Part shown: piece by piece, positions 7,895-16,458 of the stretch
Numbering within the stretch: position 1 is the stretch's first letter
How the letters are laid out: each line of letters begins with the position of its first letter
Assembly: GCF_032477075.1 (NCBI RefSeq)
Contig: NZ_JAWDXO010000036.1
Location: forward strand, 1 to 30,764
Source of the DNA: Fusobacterium sp.
GTDB taxonomy: Bacteria > Fusobacteriota > Fusobacteriia > Fusobacteriales > Fusobacteriaceae
DNA: 30,764 nt
Reading direction: 5' to 3'
The notes under the pieces: model-generated
The model's input: only the letters and a program-made list of their open reading frames with translations
What the model was told of the DNA's origin: nothing
Databases searched by the model: none
Program-made: the position numbers and the translations under genes

Positions 7895-8725
7895 TTATTC
7901 AAATCTATTTTTTTGTATTCTTTTTAATTCTCTGACAGTTAAGTCTATTTTTTCTGCTTTAAATACAGGAGCACTTATTCTAGCCCTTCTTATACAACAG
8001 GAATCAACAGAACAACATAAAGTCTCCTCTTTAAAGTAACCAGCTTCTTTTACCACTTCACCACATGGATCTATTATCACAGAGTTTCCAAAAAATGTCA
8101 CTCCATCTTCTACTCCTGATCTGTTAGTCATTATATTAAATACTCCGTTAGATATAGAACTGCTTTTTAATAAAGTTTTCCATGTTGATGATACTGAGGA
8201 TTTATTTACTCCTAGTCTTGCTGGAGCATTAGCTATAGAAAATATGTACTTAGCCCCATCTTGTGAAAGAATATAATGAGCTGATTGATGCCATGCATCT
8301 TCACATATAAGCATTCCCATTCTTCCAAATTTTGTATCAAATGCTCTTATTTTTTCTCCATTTCCAAAATATCTTCCTTCAAAAAACATTCCATAATCAG
8401 GAAGATATACTTTTCTATGTTTGTGTATAATTTTCCCATCTTCAAGATAGTAGGCTGTATTATAGGGATATTCCTCTTCTCCCATCTCTGCCATACCAAA
8501 TATTATACTTATCTCATTACTTTTTTCCAACAATATATCTGGAACATTCTTCATAGCAGTTTCAAAAACTATATCTTCCAGCATATATCCATTTAATGCC
8601 AGTTCAGGAAAAATTATAATATCATCTCCTGCTTTTATACCTTTTTCAATTAACTCTACCATTTTCAATAAATTCTTTTCTGTATCTCCCAATACAGGTT
8701 TCATTTGTTCTATACGAATATTCAT
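7895..8725 (-). CDS. Carbon-nitrogen hydrolase (nitrilase superfamily)
   Basis: The enzyme belongs to the nitrilase/amidase superfamily and should cleave a non-peptide C-N bond (amide, omega-amide or carbamoyl). At 276 residues it is a single-domain member. The catalytic triad is visible: E41 in FPELALNGY, K105 in HRKVYLPDYG and C141 in LICEDAWH. Both the lysine block KVYLP and the CEDAWH block resemble the amidase domain of glutamine-dependent NAD synthetase, but the synthetase domain is absent, so NAD synthesis is not implied. The C-terminal part has an unusual cluster of cysteines (CCSVDSCC). The SD AGGGGG overlaps the end of ispD, eight bases upstream. The substrate is unknown. Confidence 0.85.
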   Translation of the reverse strand: MNIRIEQMKPVLGDTEKNLLKMVELIEKGIKAGDDIIIFPELALNGYMLEDIVFETAMKNVPDILLEKSNEISIIFGMAEMGEEEYPYNTAYYLEDGKIIHKHRKVYLPDYGMFFEGRYFGNGEKIRAFDTKFGRMGMLICEDAWHQSAHYILSQDGAKYIFSIANAPARLGVNKSSVSSTWKTLLKSSSISNGVFNIMTNRSGVEDGVTFFGNSVIIDPCGEVVKEAGYFKEETLCCSVDSCCIRRARISAPVFKAEKIDLTVRELKRIQKNRFE

Positions 8726-8733
8726 AACTCCCC

Positions 8734-9435
8734 CTATTTAAGAGATAACAAATCTTCTAATGTAGTTATCTTTATATTATCGTAATCTCCTATAATAATT
8801 TTTACTTTTTCTCCTGCTCTCTCTACAAGAGAAGAATCATCTGTTCCAAGAAATTTTTCATCTTCTGCTATTTTATATGCCTTCTTTAGTATATCACCTC
8901 TAAATGTCTGTGGTGTATGAACAGCTATAAGCCCTGCTCTATTTGGAGTAGCAAGTATTTCTCCATCTAATCCTACTACCTTTATTGTATCCTTTACAGC
9001 TACTCCTATTACTGCTCCAGCAAGTGTTTTATCATTATCAAGTGCTGCACAAGTCATTTCTATATATTTTTCTTTCATAAAAGGTCTCACTCCATCTTGT
9101 ACTAATATATAAGTGCTTCCTTCATCTTCTTTTAAAGCATTATAAATGGAGTCTTGTCTCTCTTTTCCACCAGCAAGAACTTTTTTAACTTTTTTTATAC
9201 TATATTTATTGCATTGTTTTTTTACTAAGTCAATATTATTTTCATTAGTTACAATAATTATTTCGTCTATTAAAGAAGATTTTTCTGCTGTCTCCAAAGG
9301 AAAAATAAACAGTGGTTTTCCATTATACTCAAAAAACTGTTTTGGATAATCCAATCCAATCCTTTTTCCAATTCCAGCAGCAGCCAATATAAGAGTTATT
9401 TTCTTTTTTTCTATTTCAGAGTCACTACTGTACAT
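8734..9435 (-). CDS. ispD: 2-C-methyl-D-erythritol 4-phosphate cytidylyltransferase
   Basis: IspD transfers CMP from CTP to 2-C-methyl-D-erythritol 4-phosphate in the non-mevalonate (MEP) isoprenoid pathway. It therefore helps supply undecaprenyl phosphate for the wall genes elsewhere in this window. The 233 residues match the family. The nucleotide-binding loop LILAAAGIGKRIGLDYPKQF is at 15-34. AGGKERQDSIYNAL, VQDGVRPF, the block with VAVKDTIK, and TPQTFRGD follow in the usual order. The ATG at 9435 has a good SD (GGAGGATTAGG) within mutS2, which it overlaps by 25 bp. The ispF gene, often next to ispD, is not here. Confidence 0.96.
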   Translation of the reverse strand: MYSSDSEIEKKKITLILAAAGIGKRIGLDYPKQFFEYNGKPLFIFPLETAEKSSLIDEIIIVTNENNIDLVKKQCNKYSIKKVKKVLAGGKERQDSIYNALKEDEGSTYILVQDGVRPFMKEKYIEMTCAALDNDKTLAGAVIGVAVKDTIKVVGLDGEILATPNRAGLIAVHTPQTFRGDILKKAYKIAEDEKFLGTDDSSLVERAGEKVKIIIGDYDNIKITTLEDLLSLK

Positions 9436-11747
9436 CCTAATCCTCCCTCTCCATGTCCTCCAATTCTATATTCCTTTACATAAGGACATTTTTTCAGGTA
9501 ATTAAGTATCCCCTCTCTAAGTGCTCCAGTACCTTTTCCATGTATTACATAAACTTCATTATATGAGTTCATAACAGCTCTATCCAGATATGTTTCAAGT
9601 TCATAAACTGCCTCATCTACCATTTTCCCTCTTAAATCTATTTCGCTTCTTACAGCTGTTTTCTTGTGTGAAAATGAATTATACACTTTCTGTTTCTTTT
9701 CTTCTACTACTTTTACATCATCCAATGATACTTCCAATTTTAGTATTCCTGCCTGTACCTGTACTGTCTCTTTAGAAGTATTTATCTTAAGTACATTTGC
9801 AAACTGATTAAGACTGTTAACAAATACTCTTTCTCCAACTTTAAAATCAACTTTTCTTGCAACTTTTGGTTTTTCTGCAACAGTCTTACTTTTATCATCT
9901 TGTAGAGCAGATCTAAGCATATTCAAACTTTTTTGAACATTTTTAATGTCTTCTTTTTTGTTATCTTCTTTTTGTATTTTCTCTACTAAGGCTGCTGCTT
10001 TAGACTGCATCTCTTTCATCATTTTATCTGCTTTTTCATAGGCTTCTTTCAATATGTCATTTTTTTCTTTTTCCAAAACTCTGAGTTTTTCTTCAAAAGC
10101 CTCTTTATCTCTTTGAGCAGCTTCTTTCAGAAATTCTACCTGTTTTTTCATAATATCAAGTTCATCAGCTTTATCTTTAATATTGCTTATCATTTTTTCT
10201 ATTTTTTTATTATCATCACTTATATAGCTTTTTGCCTTGTTGATTACCTCTTCAGATACTCCAAGTCTTCTGGCAATAGTAAGTGCATTACTTTCTCCTG
10301 GAATCCCTATTAAAAGTCTATATGTAGGAGAAAGAGTCTCTACATTGAATTCCATTGATGCTGTTTCTATTCCCTCTTCATTATATCCATGAGCTTTAAC
10401 TTCGCTGTAATGGGTAGTTATTATTGATTTACATTTTTTATCTTTCAGATAATCTATAACCGCCATAGCAAAAGCTGACCCTTCAGCAGGGTCTGTTCCT
10501 GATCCTAATTCATCCAACAATACTAGAGAAGCTCTTGTAACATTTTCAAGTATCTCCTGAACATTTTTTAAATGAGCAGAGAATGAAGATAATGACTGTT
10601 CTATACTCTGTTCATCACCTATGTCAGCATAAACTCCTGTAAAAAATCCAATACTTGAATGTTCATGTGCTGGAATAGGTATTCCGCTTAAAGCCATCAA
10701 TGTCAAAAGTCCAGCTGTTTTCAACGCAACTGTTTTTCCACCTGTATTTGGCCCTGTAATAAGAAGAGTATTATAATCCCTTCCTATTTCAAATGTAAGA
10801 GGAACAACTGATGAAACGGGTATAAATGGATGTCTTGCCTCTACTAAAGTTAAAATTTCTCTGTTATTTATATTAGGTACTATACACTTTTTTTCTATCC
10901 CATACATAGCTCTGGCATTGAGTATATCCAGAGTAATAACAGCTTCTCCTACTCTATCTATGTCATCTTTGCTGTTTCTTATATAATCAGTTATTCTAAG
11001 GAGTATTTTTCTTATTTCTTCTTTTTCTCTTATCTCTAATTCTCTATTCTTATTATTTAGAGCTACTATTGACAAAGGTTCAATAAATACTGTCTGTCCA
11101 CTTGATGATCTATCATGTTCAATTCCTTTTATCTGTCCTTTAAAGTCTGCTTTCACAGGAACTACACTTCTTCCATCTCTTTCAGTAATTATTTTTTCCT
11201 GAAATACTTTGGCAAATTGAGGTTCATTGAAAAGCTCATCAAATTTTCTTTTGATGTTCATTGCAAGAGTTTTTTTATGTATTCTGATATCTCTTAAATC
11301 AAGAGAAGCATCATCTTTAATCTCTTTATTATTATCAATAGCTTTATTAATAATATCTTCTACTCCTCTTAAAATAGGCACATCATTAAATTTATCTCTT
11401 AAATCTCTATACTTATTCAGATCATCCAGCCTATTTTTAAATACTCTGAAAAGTCTTAAATTATGATTGATATCCCATAAATCTTCCACATCTAAATATG
11501 TTCCTATCAACTGTGATTTTTTTGTCATTTTACAAATATCTTTCATCCCAGCAGTTTCCAATCCACCATCAAATTTCAAAAAATCTGTAAAGTCTCTCAA
11601 TATATCCAGATCTCTATTTAAAGAGCTAAAATCTTTGAAAGGTTCAAGCCCCAATATTTTATAATGGTTCTCTTCTATAGCACTATAATTTGAAATTTCT
11701 TCTCTTAATTTATCAAATTCCAAAACTGTATAACTATGTCTATTCAT
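9411..11747 (-). CDS. mutS2: MutS2 protein (Smr-domain ATPase/endonuclease)
   Basis: MutS2 is a MutS-like ATPase with a C-terminal Smr nuclease domain. It is linked to suppression of homologous recombination and, in Bacillus, to rescue of collided ribosomes; it does not act in mismatch repair. The protein is 778 residues, typical for the family. In order: the core domain, the ATPase with Walker A GPNTGGKT (near 332) and Walker B LVLLDELGSGTDP, a long charged coiled coil (about 500-620), and the Smr domain (about 705-778) with IDLRGKMVDEA and HGKGTGALREGI. I place the start at ATG 11747, because AAGGTGG (11753-11759) is well spaced from it. A GTG at 11756 would lie inside that SD. It is the first gene of the eight-gene operon. 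Confidence 0.96.
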   Translation of the reverse strand: MNRHSYTVLEFDKLREEISNYSAIEENHYKILGLEPFKDFSSLNRDLDILRDFTDFLKFDGGLETAGMKDICKMTKKSQLIGTYLDVEDLWDINHNLRLFRVFKNRLDDLNKYRDLRDKFNDVPILRGVEDIINKAIDNNKEIKDDASLDLRDIRIHKKTLAMNIKRKFDELFNEPQFAKVFQEKIITERDGRSVVPVKADFKGQIKGIEHDRSSSGQTVFIEPLSIVALNNKNRELEIREKEEIRKILLRITDYIRNSKDDIDRVGEAVITLDILNARAMYGIEKKCIVPNINNREILTLVEARHPFIPVSSVVPLTFEIGRDYNTLLITGPNTGGKTVALKTAGLLTLMALSGIPIPAHEHSSIGFFTGVYADIGDEQSIEQSLSSFSAHLKNVQEILENVTRASLVLLDELGSGTDPAEGSAFAMAVIDYLKDKKCKSIITTHYSEVKAHGYNEEGIETASMEFNVETLSPTYRLLIGIPGESNALTIARRLGVSEEVINKAKSYISDDNKKIEKMISNIKDKADELDIMKKQVEFLKEAAQRDKEAFEEKLRVLEKEKNDILKEAYEKADKMMKEMQSKAAALVEKIQKEDNKKEDIKNVQKSLNMLRSALQDDKSKTVAEKPKVARKVDFKVGERVFVNSLNQFANVLKINTSKETVQVQAGILKLEVSLDDVKVVEEKKQKVYNSFSHKKTAVRSEIDLRGKMVDEAVYELETYLDRAVMNSYNEVYVIHGKGTGALREGILNYLKKCPYVKEYRIGGHGEGGLGCTVVTLK

Positions 11748-11781
11748 TTTTACCACCTTGTTATATATTTACGTTCATTTT

Positions 11782-11790
11782 ATTATATCA
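11782..11790 (-). promoter_or_regulatory. Extended -10 promoter of the mutS2 operon
   Basis: On the minus strand, TGATATAAT (11782-11790) is an extended -10 with a perfect TATAAT. The -35 region is only loosely like consensus (TTTAAG with 18-bp spacing). It lies about 35 bp before the mutS2 start codon and back to back with the rpmB promoter. Confidence 0.6.
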
Positions 11791-11837
11791 CAAATCTCTA
11801 TTTTTCTTAAAGAAAGTTGAAGAAATTTAAAAAAAAC

Positions 11838-11866
11838 TTGATATTTTCTTTATTTAATGATACAAT
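11838..11866 (+). promoter_or_regulatory. Promoter of rpmB
   Basis: TTGATA (11838-11843), a 17-bp spacer and TACAAT (11861-11866) give near-consensus sigma-70 elements. The start site is predicted near 11873, inside the following hairpin. Confidence 0.7.
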
Positions 11867-11869
11867 TAT

Positions 11870-11893
11870 TTGCAATTGTGTGTTCAATTGCAA
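11870..11893 (+). promoter_or_regulatory. Perfect 9-bp hairpin in the rpmB leader
   Basis: TTGCAATTG (11870-11878) and CAATTGCAA (11885-11893) are exact inverted repeats around the loop TGTGTT. They lie at the predicted transcript 5' end and about 10 nt before the SD AGAGGTG. The element could be an mRNA 5' stabiliser, a feedback site for L28, or a DNA operator. None of these is proven. Confidence 0.5.
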
Positions 11894-11913
11894 TCAGGAA
11901 AGAGGTGACAAAG

Positions 11914-12171
11914 ATGCAAAGATGTGAAATCACAGGAACTGGAATTATCAGTGGTAACCAAATTTCTCACTCTCATAGACTTACTAGAAGAGTATGGAAA
12001 CCAAATTTACAAGTTACTACTATCGTTGTAAACGGATCTCCAGTTAAAGTTAAAGTTTGTTCAAGAACTTTAAAAACTTTAAGAGGTGCCAGCGAAGTTG
12101 AAGTAATGAATATTTTAAAATCTAATGCTTCTACTTTAAGTGCTAGACTTGCTAAATTCTTAAGCAAATAG
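11914..12171 (+). CDS. rpmB: Ribosomal protein bL28
   Basis: bL28 is a protein of the 50S subunit. The protein starts MQRCEITGTG and contains SHRLTRRVWKPNLQ and RTLKTLRGASEV, which are characteristic for the family; 85 residues is a normal length. I chose the ATG at 11914 because AGAGGTG lies eight bases upstream; an in-frame ATG at 11857 would lie upstream of the likely transcription start and add 19 residues unlike L28. Only C4 remains of the paired cysteines seen in zinc-binding forms (C49 is not part of a CxxC pair), so this is a zinc-independent type. It is a single-gene unit with its own promoter, leader hairpin and terminator. Confidence 0.97.
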   Translation: MQRCEITGTGIISGNQISHSHRLTRRVWKPNLQVTTIVVNGSPVKVKVCSRTLKTLRGASEVEVMNILKSNASTLSARLAKFLSK

Positions 12172-12196
12172 TCTTTTAATAATGGCAATCTTTAAT

Positions 12197-12233
12197 AAAA
12201 AAAGACAGCTTAAAAAAAGCATGTCTTTTTTTT
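12197..12233 (+). terminator. Terminator of rpmB
   Basis: AAAAAAGACAGCTT pairs with AAGCATGTCTTTTTT (one bulged A), followed by a T-rich tail. It lies 26 bp after the rpmB stop. A-tracts on the left make it potentially bidirectional. Confidence 0.8.
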
Positions 12234-12329
12234 ATATCTTTTTATTTTAATCCTGACAAATCTCAGCAACAGAAAACAGGAAATTATTTTTCTTTTAATA
12301 TATACTTTAATCAAGGAAGGAGATGTATT

Positions 12330-13190
12330 ATGGATTGGATATTTTATCTGCAAAATGCTATTGATTATATAGAAGACAATATTCTTGAAACCATTGATTA
12401 CAATGATGTAGCTGAGCATATTGGTTTTTCTAATTTTCATTTTCACAGAACTTTTGCACTTCTTACAGGAATAACAGCAAATGAGTATATCAAAAAAAGA
12501 AGATTATCCATGGCTGGAGAAGAGCTTTCTATGTCTAATGCTAAAATTATTGATATTGCATTTAAATATGGGTATGAAACTCCAGAAAGTTTTTCAAAAG
12601 CATTCAGTCGTTTTCATGGCTTCAATCCAAGTGAAGCTAAAAAATCTGGAACATCTCTAAAGAAATTCTCTCGTTTTTCTATTAAAGTAAAAATTGAAGG
12701 AGGAAAAATTATGGATTACAAGATTGAAGAAAAAGGTATAATGAGATTTTTAACTGCATCTAAAAGCTTTTTAAATGAGATAATAAATGAGAAAGAAAAT
12801 AGAGATATTTCTAATTTCTGGACTGAATGTTTTAACAATGGAACTATTGATACTCTTAAAAAAAATTCGATTGATAAAGGTTTTTATGGAGTGTGCCTTC
12901 CTGTATCTAAAGAATGCGACAGCTTTAAATATGGTATTGGAGTAATCAACAATGATACTAACAACACAGCAGAAGGATTTGAAATCTGGACAGTCAATCC
13001 ATCTATGTGGGCTGTTTTTAAATGTATTGGCAGTGATGGGCAATGTATATCTGATATGTGGGAGAGAATATTCAGTGAGTTTTTACCCACTTCTCCCTAT
13101 AAAATGACTGAACAAGCAGACTTAGAATATTACTATGAAAATGATGAAAATATATTTTGTGAACTATGGATACCTGTTGAAAGAAAATAA
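12330..13190 (+). CDS. AraC-family regulator with GyrI-like effector domain
   Basis: This is a DNA-binding transcription regulator in the Rob/SoxS-like layout. Residues 1-105 form the two helix-turn-helix AraC domain: DYNDVAEHIGFSNFHFHRTF is the first, and DIAFKYGYETPESFSKAFSRFHGFNPSE the second, with the family signature. Residues 130-286 form a GyrI-like small-molecule-binding domain (starting MDYKIEEKGIMRF, with GFEIWTVNPSMWAVFKCIG and the ending CELWIPVERK). Such proteins often respond to hydrophobic compounds or drugs, but the effector here is unknown. The ATG has the SD AAGGAAGGAGA seven to eight bases upstream. No efflux gene is adjacent, so its target must be elsewhere or itself. It ends at a shared terminator with brnQ. 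Confidence 0.93.
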   Translation: MDWIFYLQNAIDYIEDNILETIDYNDVAEHIGFSNFHFHRTFALLTGITANEYIKKRRLSMAGEELSMSNAKIIDIAFKYGYETPESFSKAFSRFHGFNPSEAKKSGTSLKKFSRFSIKVKIEGGKIMDYKIEEKGIMRFLTASKSFLNEIINEKENRDISNFWTECFNNGTIDTLKKNSIDKGFYGVCLPVSKECDSFKYGIGVINNDTNNTAEGFEIWTVNPSMWAVFKCIGSDGQCISDMWERIFSEFLPTSPYKMTEQADLEYYYENDENIFCELWIPVERK

Positions 13191-13203
13191 TTATATAATA
13201 TAA

Positions 13204-13248
13204 AAAATGAGAATAGCTAAGTTTTAATAAATTTAGTATTCTCATTTT
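13204..13248. terminator. Bidirectional terminator between the araC-like gene and brnQ
   Basis: AAAATGAGAATA (13204-13215) and TATTCTCATTTT (13237-13248) form a perfect 12-bp stem, extended by CTAA/TTAG. The minus-strand side has a longer U-tract (TTTTTTATATT) than the plus side, so it may serve the convergent brnQ operon as well. Confidence 0.75.
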
Positions 13249-13256
13249 CTTTTAAT

Positions 13257-13355
13257 TTAGAAATTAAATTTATATCCAACTGAAAATATTATCATCGAAC
13301 AATTTAAATAACCTTTAATTCTATCAATATAGCTGATTATATTTCTTAATTTTTC
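13257..13355 (-). pseudogene. Possible 3' scar of an outer-membrane beta-barrel gene
   Basis: A 32-codon open stretch with no start of its own ends FSVGYKFNF-stop. The terminal Phe and alternating hydrophobic residues at -3, -5, -7 and -9 fit the C-terminal signal of beta-barrel proteins. A similar ending is found at 17996-18019. Only the last seven to nine codons are convincing; the rest could be chance. Confidence 0.3.
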
Positions 13356-13373
13356 TTATTTCTCAACTATTTT

Positions 13374-14669
13374 CTATTCTTCTACATCTGGAACTTTTGT
13401 CTTGATTATAAATGTTCCTACTATCATTCCTACTATTGATGGCACAAGCCATGCAAATCCATATTCAGATAAAGGCATTTTACTTAAAATTATTTTAAAT
13501 ACAGAAATATTCAATCCTCCTTTTATTAAAGTTTCCATAAGACTAAAAAGAAATGCCATTAATACTCCTCCCTTAAAAGGTCCATCATTAGGGAGAATTT
13601 TTTTTATTAAACCTAAAAAAGTTATTATTATACATATTGGATAAATTACAGCAAACATAAAAGAAGCATATCCTACAATTCTATTAACACCAAGAATTCC
13701 TAAAGCTCCACCAACTATACATACAACTATAAGCCATTTTGAATATTTTATTTTTCCTCTTGTAAATTCTTCAACAAATTCTCCTGCAATAGTAGCTATT
13801 CCTACCCCAGTAGTCAAACAAGCAAGCATAACAATGATTGCCAGAACTCCTGAACCTGCTTTTCCAAGAAGTTGTTCTACAAGAACTATCAGCATTGTTG
13901 CCATAGACATATCTGAAGTTACAAATTCATGTCCTGTTGCCCCTAGATATAATAATCCTATATAGATAACTGTTAAACCTACAATAGCAACCAAAGCTGT
14001 AATGTATATTCCTATATTCACTTGTTCCTTCTTTATTTCTCCATCTTTTAAAGCATTGAAAAATAATGCTGCACACATCAAACCTAAAGTTAAATCACCA
14101 GTATTGTATCCAGTTATAAGAGCATCTACAAAAGGTTTTTTTATTCCTGCAGGTATTGGTGTTCCTATTGGTTTAATAACTGCTGCTACAACTATTATAA
14201 GTAATGCAATCAAAAGTACTGGTGTTAAATATTTTCCAATTTTATCTACTACTGAATTAGCATCTCTGGCTATAAAGAATACAATTATAAAAAATACAAA
14301 TATTGTTACTGATATTGGTACCTTGTCAGTTAGTGCTTTAATTCCCATTTCATGTGTTGTTGCTGCTAGTTTTGGCATAGTTGAAGTCATTGCAATCATC
14401 AAAACCATTATCAAATAAAAAAAATTATAAAACCAAGGTGCAATAGGATTTAAAACATTTTTAACATTTCCTCCAGAATTATTGACTGCAATTACAGCAA
14501 TTACTGGAAGCAATATCCCTGAACAGAATAATCCAAAGGCCCCTGACATCCATGCTGTTCCACTAGCAAATCCTATTCCAGGTGGAAAAATTAAATTCCC
14601 TGCTCCAAAAAAAGTTGAAAAAAGAGCAAATCCAACTATTATTCCTTTCTTAATCACTTTGCTATCCAT
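13374..14669 (-). CDS. brnQ: Branched-chain amino acid carrier BrnQ (LIVCS family)
   Basis: BrnQ is a cation-coupled inner-membrane symporter for leucine, isoleucine and valine. The protein has 431 residues with about twelve hydrophobic segments. The family N-terminus GFALFSTFFGAGNLIFPPGIG (near 13-33) is clear, and further blocks such as ATTHEMGIKAL and LACLTTGVGIATIAGEFVEEF agree. The ATG follows the SD AGGAGAGGG. It lies 35 bp after the amidohydrolase gene, on the same strand, so both probably share the sigma-54 promoter at 16352-16367. The pairing suggests that the carrier brings in a compound related to the amidohydrolase reaction, or exports/imports a released branched-chain amino acid; this is inference. 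Confidence 0.94.
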   Translation of the reverse strand: MDSKVIKKGIIVGFALFSTFFGAGNLIFPPGIGFASGTAWMSGAFGLFCSGILLPVIAVIAVNNSGGNVKNVLNPIAPWFYNFFYLIMVLMIAMTSTMPKLAATTHEMGIKALTDKVPISVTIFVFFIIVFFIARDANSVVDKIGKYLTPVLLIALLIIVVAAVIKPIGTPIPAGIKKPFVDALITGYNTGDLTLGLMCAALFFNALKDGEIKKEQVNIGIYITALVAIVGLTVIYIGLLYLGATGHEFVTSDMSMATMLIVLVEQLLGKAGSGVLAIIVMLACLTTGVGIATIAGEFVEEFTRGKIKYSKWLIVVCIVGGALGILGVNRIVGYASFMFAVIYPICIIITFLGLIKKILPNDGPFKGGVLMAFLFSLMETLIKGGLNISVFKIILSKMPLSEYGFAWLVPSIVGMIVGTFIIKTKVPDVEE

Positions 14670-14704
14670 AAATTTTCCCTCTCCTTTTTTATTTATTTTA
14701 TATT

Positions 14705-16315
14705 TTAATTTTTCTTATATACTATTCTTCCATTAACCATTGTAAAACTTACTTTTACATCTTTTATCTCATCTTCTGGAATAATATAAATATTTCTTTC
14801 AAGTCCTACTATATCTGCATGTTTGCCAATTTCCAATGTTCCTTTTATATTTTCTTCAAATGATTGATAGGCAGCATTTACTGTAAACAATCTCACTGCT
14901 TCATCTATAGTTAATTTTTGTGATGGCATCCATCCATCTTCAGGAAACCCTTTTATATTCTTGCTTGTTACTGCAAAATAAATATTTTCTAAAATATTAA
15001 AGCTCACTACTGGTGCATCTGACCCTCCTGAAATATGTAATCCTTCATCTAGCATTGTTTTCCATGCATATGATGAAAAAGTTCTTTCTTTTCCTAATCT
15101 TTCTTCTGCTATCTCCATATCAGTATCTATAAAAACTGGCTGTATATAAGCTGTTATATTTCCCTTTACCATTTTATCAATTATTCTCTTGTTTGTTATC
15201 TGTGCATGAACTATTCCATCTCTCATAGGATTTGAAAGATTATCCTTATTTACTTCGTTCAAAATGTCAGCTGCTATTTCTATAGCTCCATCACCTATTC
15301 CATGTACTGCTATCTGCATATTATTTTCTTTAGCTTTTTTGAAAAACTTTCTCAATTGGTTTTCATCTAAAATCTGTATTCCACGAGTTTCAGAATCATC
15401 TGAATAAGGTTCATTCATATAAGCAGTACGAGCCCCTAGTGACCCATCTGAAATAACTTTTAAAGGACCTATTTTAAAATATTCTCCTCCTTGTCCTGTT
15501 CTATAGCCTTTTGCTATAAATTCTTCAAAATTTTTATAAATAAAAAACATACATTGTTCATAAGTTCTAACTTTCAGTTTTCCTTCTTTTTCAAGTTCAG
15601 TGTAAGCTGTTATCACTTTTTCCCAATCTTCCTCTGGAACTGCTGAAAAGTAATCAGCACTATGTACTTGTGTTATTCCTTCCTTAAGAAAATCTTCCTG
15701 TGCTGAAAGTATCATTTCTTTAATATATTCAATAGTTGGTTTTGCTAAAGTCTTTCTATAAACTGTAATTGAAGATTCTCTTAAAATTCCCTTTTCAGTA
15801 TCTATATATTCCATAGCTTCTTCTGTGATTTCATTTTCTAATATTAATTCCATAGCTTTAGAATTCACTACAGCAACGTGAGCACACACTCTCAATAAAA
15901 TTATAGGATATTCAGCAGATATTTTATCCAGATCCTCTTTATAAATAAAATCATTTCCATCTTTAAATTCTGATTGATTCCAACCCCAACCTATAAGCCA
16001 ATCCTGGCATAATCCATTTTTTTTATAATGTTCTCTGCTTCTTTTGATAACCTCATCAACTGAATCTGAACCATTAAGCTTTATGAATTTTTTTGTTTCT
16101 GCATAATCTAAAGCATGAAGGTGTGTATCCACAAACCCAGGCAGAACTAATTTACCTTTCATATCAATTTTTTCTTTGACATTTATTTTTTGAATCTCCT
16201 TATCTTTTCCAAGAAAAGATATTTTTCCATCTTTTATCCCCACTGCTTCATAAATGGAATTATTCTTATCCATTGAATGAAATTCTCCATTATACAATAA
16301 CGTGTCTATAATCAT
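14705..16315 (-). CDS. Amidohydrolase, YtcJ/amidohydrolase_3 type
   Basis: This is a metal-dependent hydrolase of the amidohydrolase superfamily, in the YtcJ-like group that includes N-substituted formamide deformylase. The 536 residues match that group. Residues 1-55 give the small beta-sandwich start, then GFVDTHLHALDYAE holds the metal ligands H65 and H67. Further conserved blocks are KVISDGSLGARTAYM, HGIGDGAIEIA, DGIVHAQITN, and GGSDAPV with the catalytic aspartate. The C-terminal IGKHADIVGLERN closes the composite domain. No signal peptide is present, so it is cytoplasmic. The SD GGAGG is seven bases before the ATG. The gene has an excellent -24/-12 promoter directly upstream and leads an operon with brnQ. 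The substrate may be an N-acylated or otherwise substituted amino acid, but this cannot be read from the sequence. Confidence 0.92.
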   Translation of the reverse strand: MIIDTLLYNGEFHSMDKNNSIYEAVGIKDGKISFLGKDKEIQKINVKEKIDMKGKLVLPGFVDTHLHALDYAETKKFIKLNGSDSVDEVIKRSREHYKKNGLCQDWLIGWGWNQSEFKDGNDFIYKEDLDKISAEYPIILLRVCAHVAVVNSKAMELILENEITEEAMEYIDTEKGILRESSITVYRKTLAKPTIEYIKEMILSAQEDFLKEGITQVHSADYFSAVPEEDWEKVITAYTELEKEGKLKVRTYEQCMFFIYKNFEEFIAKGYRTGQGGEYFKIGPLKVISDGSLGARTAYMNEPYSDDSETRGIQILDENQLRKFFKKAKENNMQIAVHGIGDGAIEIAADILNEVNKDNLSNPMRDGIVHAQITNKRIIDKMVKGNITAYIQPVFIDTDMEIAEERLGKERTFSSYAWKTMLDEGLHISGGSDAPVVSFNILENIYFAVTSKNIKGFPEDGWMPSQKLTIDEAVRLFTVNAAYQSFEENIKGTLEIGKHADIVGLERNIYIIPEDEIKDVKVSFTMVNGRIVYKKN

Positions 16316-16351
16316 TTTATACCCTCCTTAAATTTCAATATTTTAATTAAA

Positions 16352-16367
16352 AGCAATTTTTATGCCA
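16352..16367 (-). promoter_or_regulatory. Sigma-54 (-24/-12) promoter of the amidohydrolase-brnQ operon
   Basis: On the minus strand the sequence is TGGCATAAAAATTGCT: TGGCAT at -24 and TTGCT at -12, with exactly 10 bases between the invariant GG and GC. The predicted start is near 16341, about 26 nt before the amidohydrolase ATG. The divergent gene encodes a sigma-54 activator, which supports the call. Confidence 0.82.
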
Positions 16368-16458
16368 ATAATTCTATTAATCTAATTTTATCTAAAATAT
16401 ATAATCTTTATCTTTTTATTTTTTTTATTCATTAAAGAAATTATATAAAATTTTACTT

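Noticed and set aside
11857..11913. Upstream in-frame ATG giving a 104-residue L28
   Set aside because: The ATG lies before the predicted -10 element, and the extra 19 residues do not resemble L28. The ATG at 11914 has the SD.
14002..14418. 138-codon plus-strand ORF opposite brnQ
   Set aside because: It is the antisense shadow of a transmembrane gene, which gives a hydrophobic reverse frame. It has no SD and no family motif.
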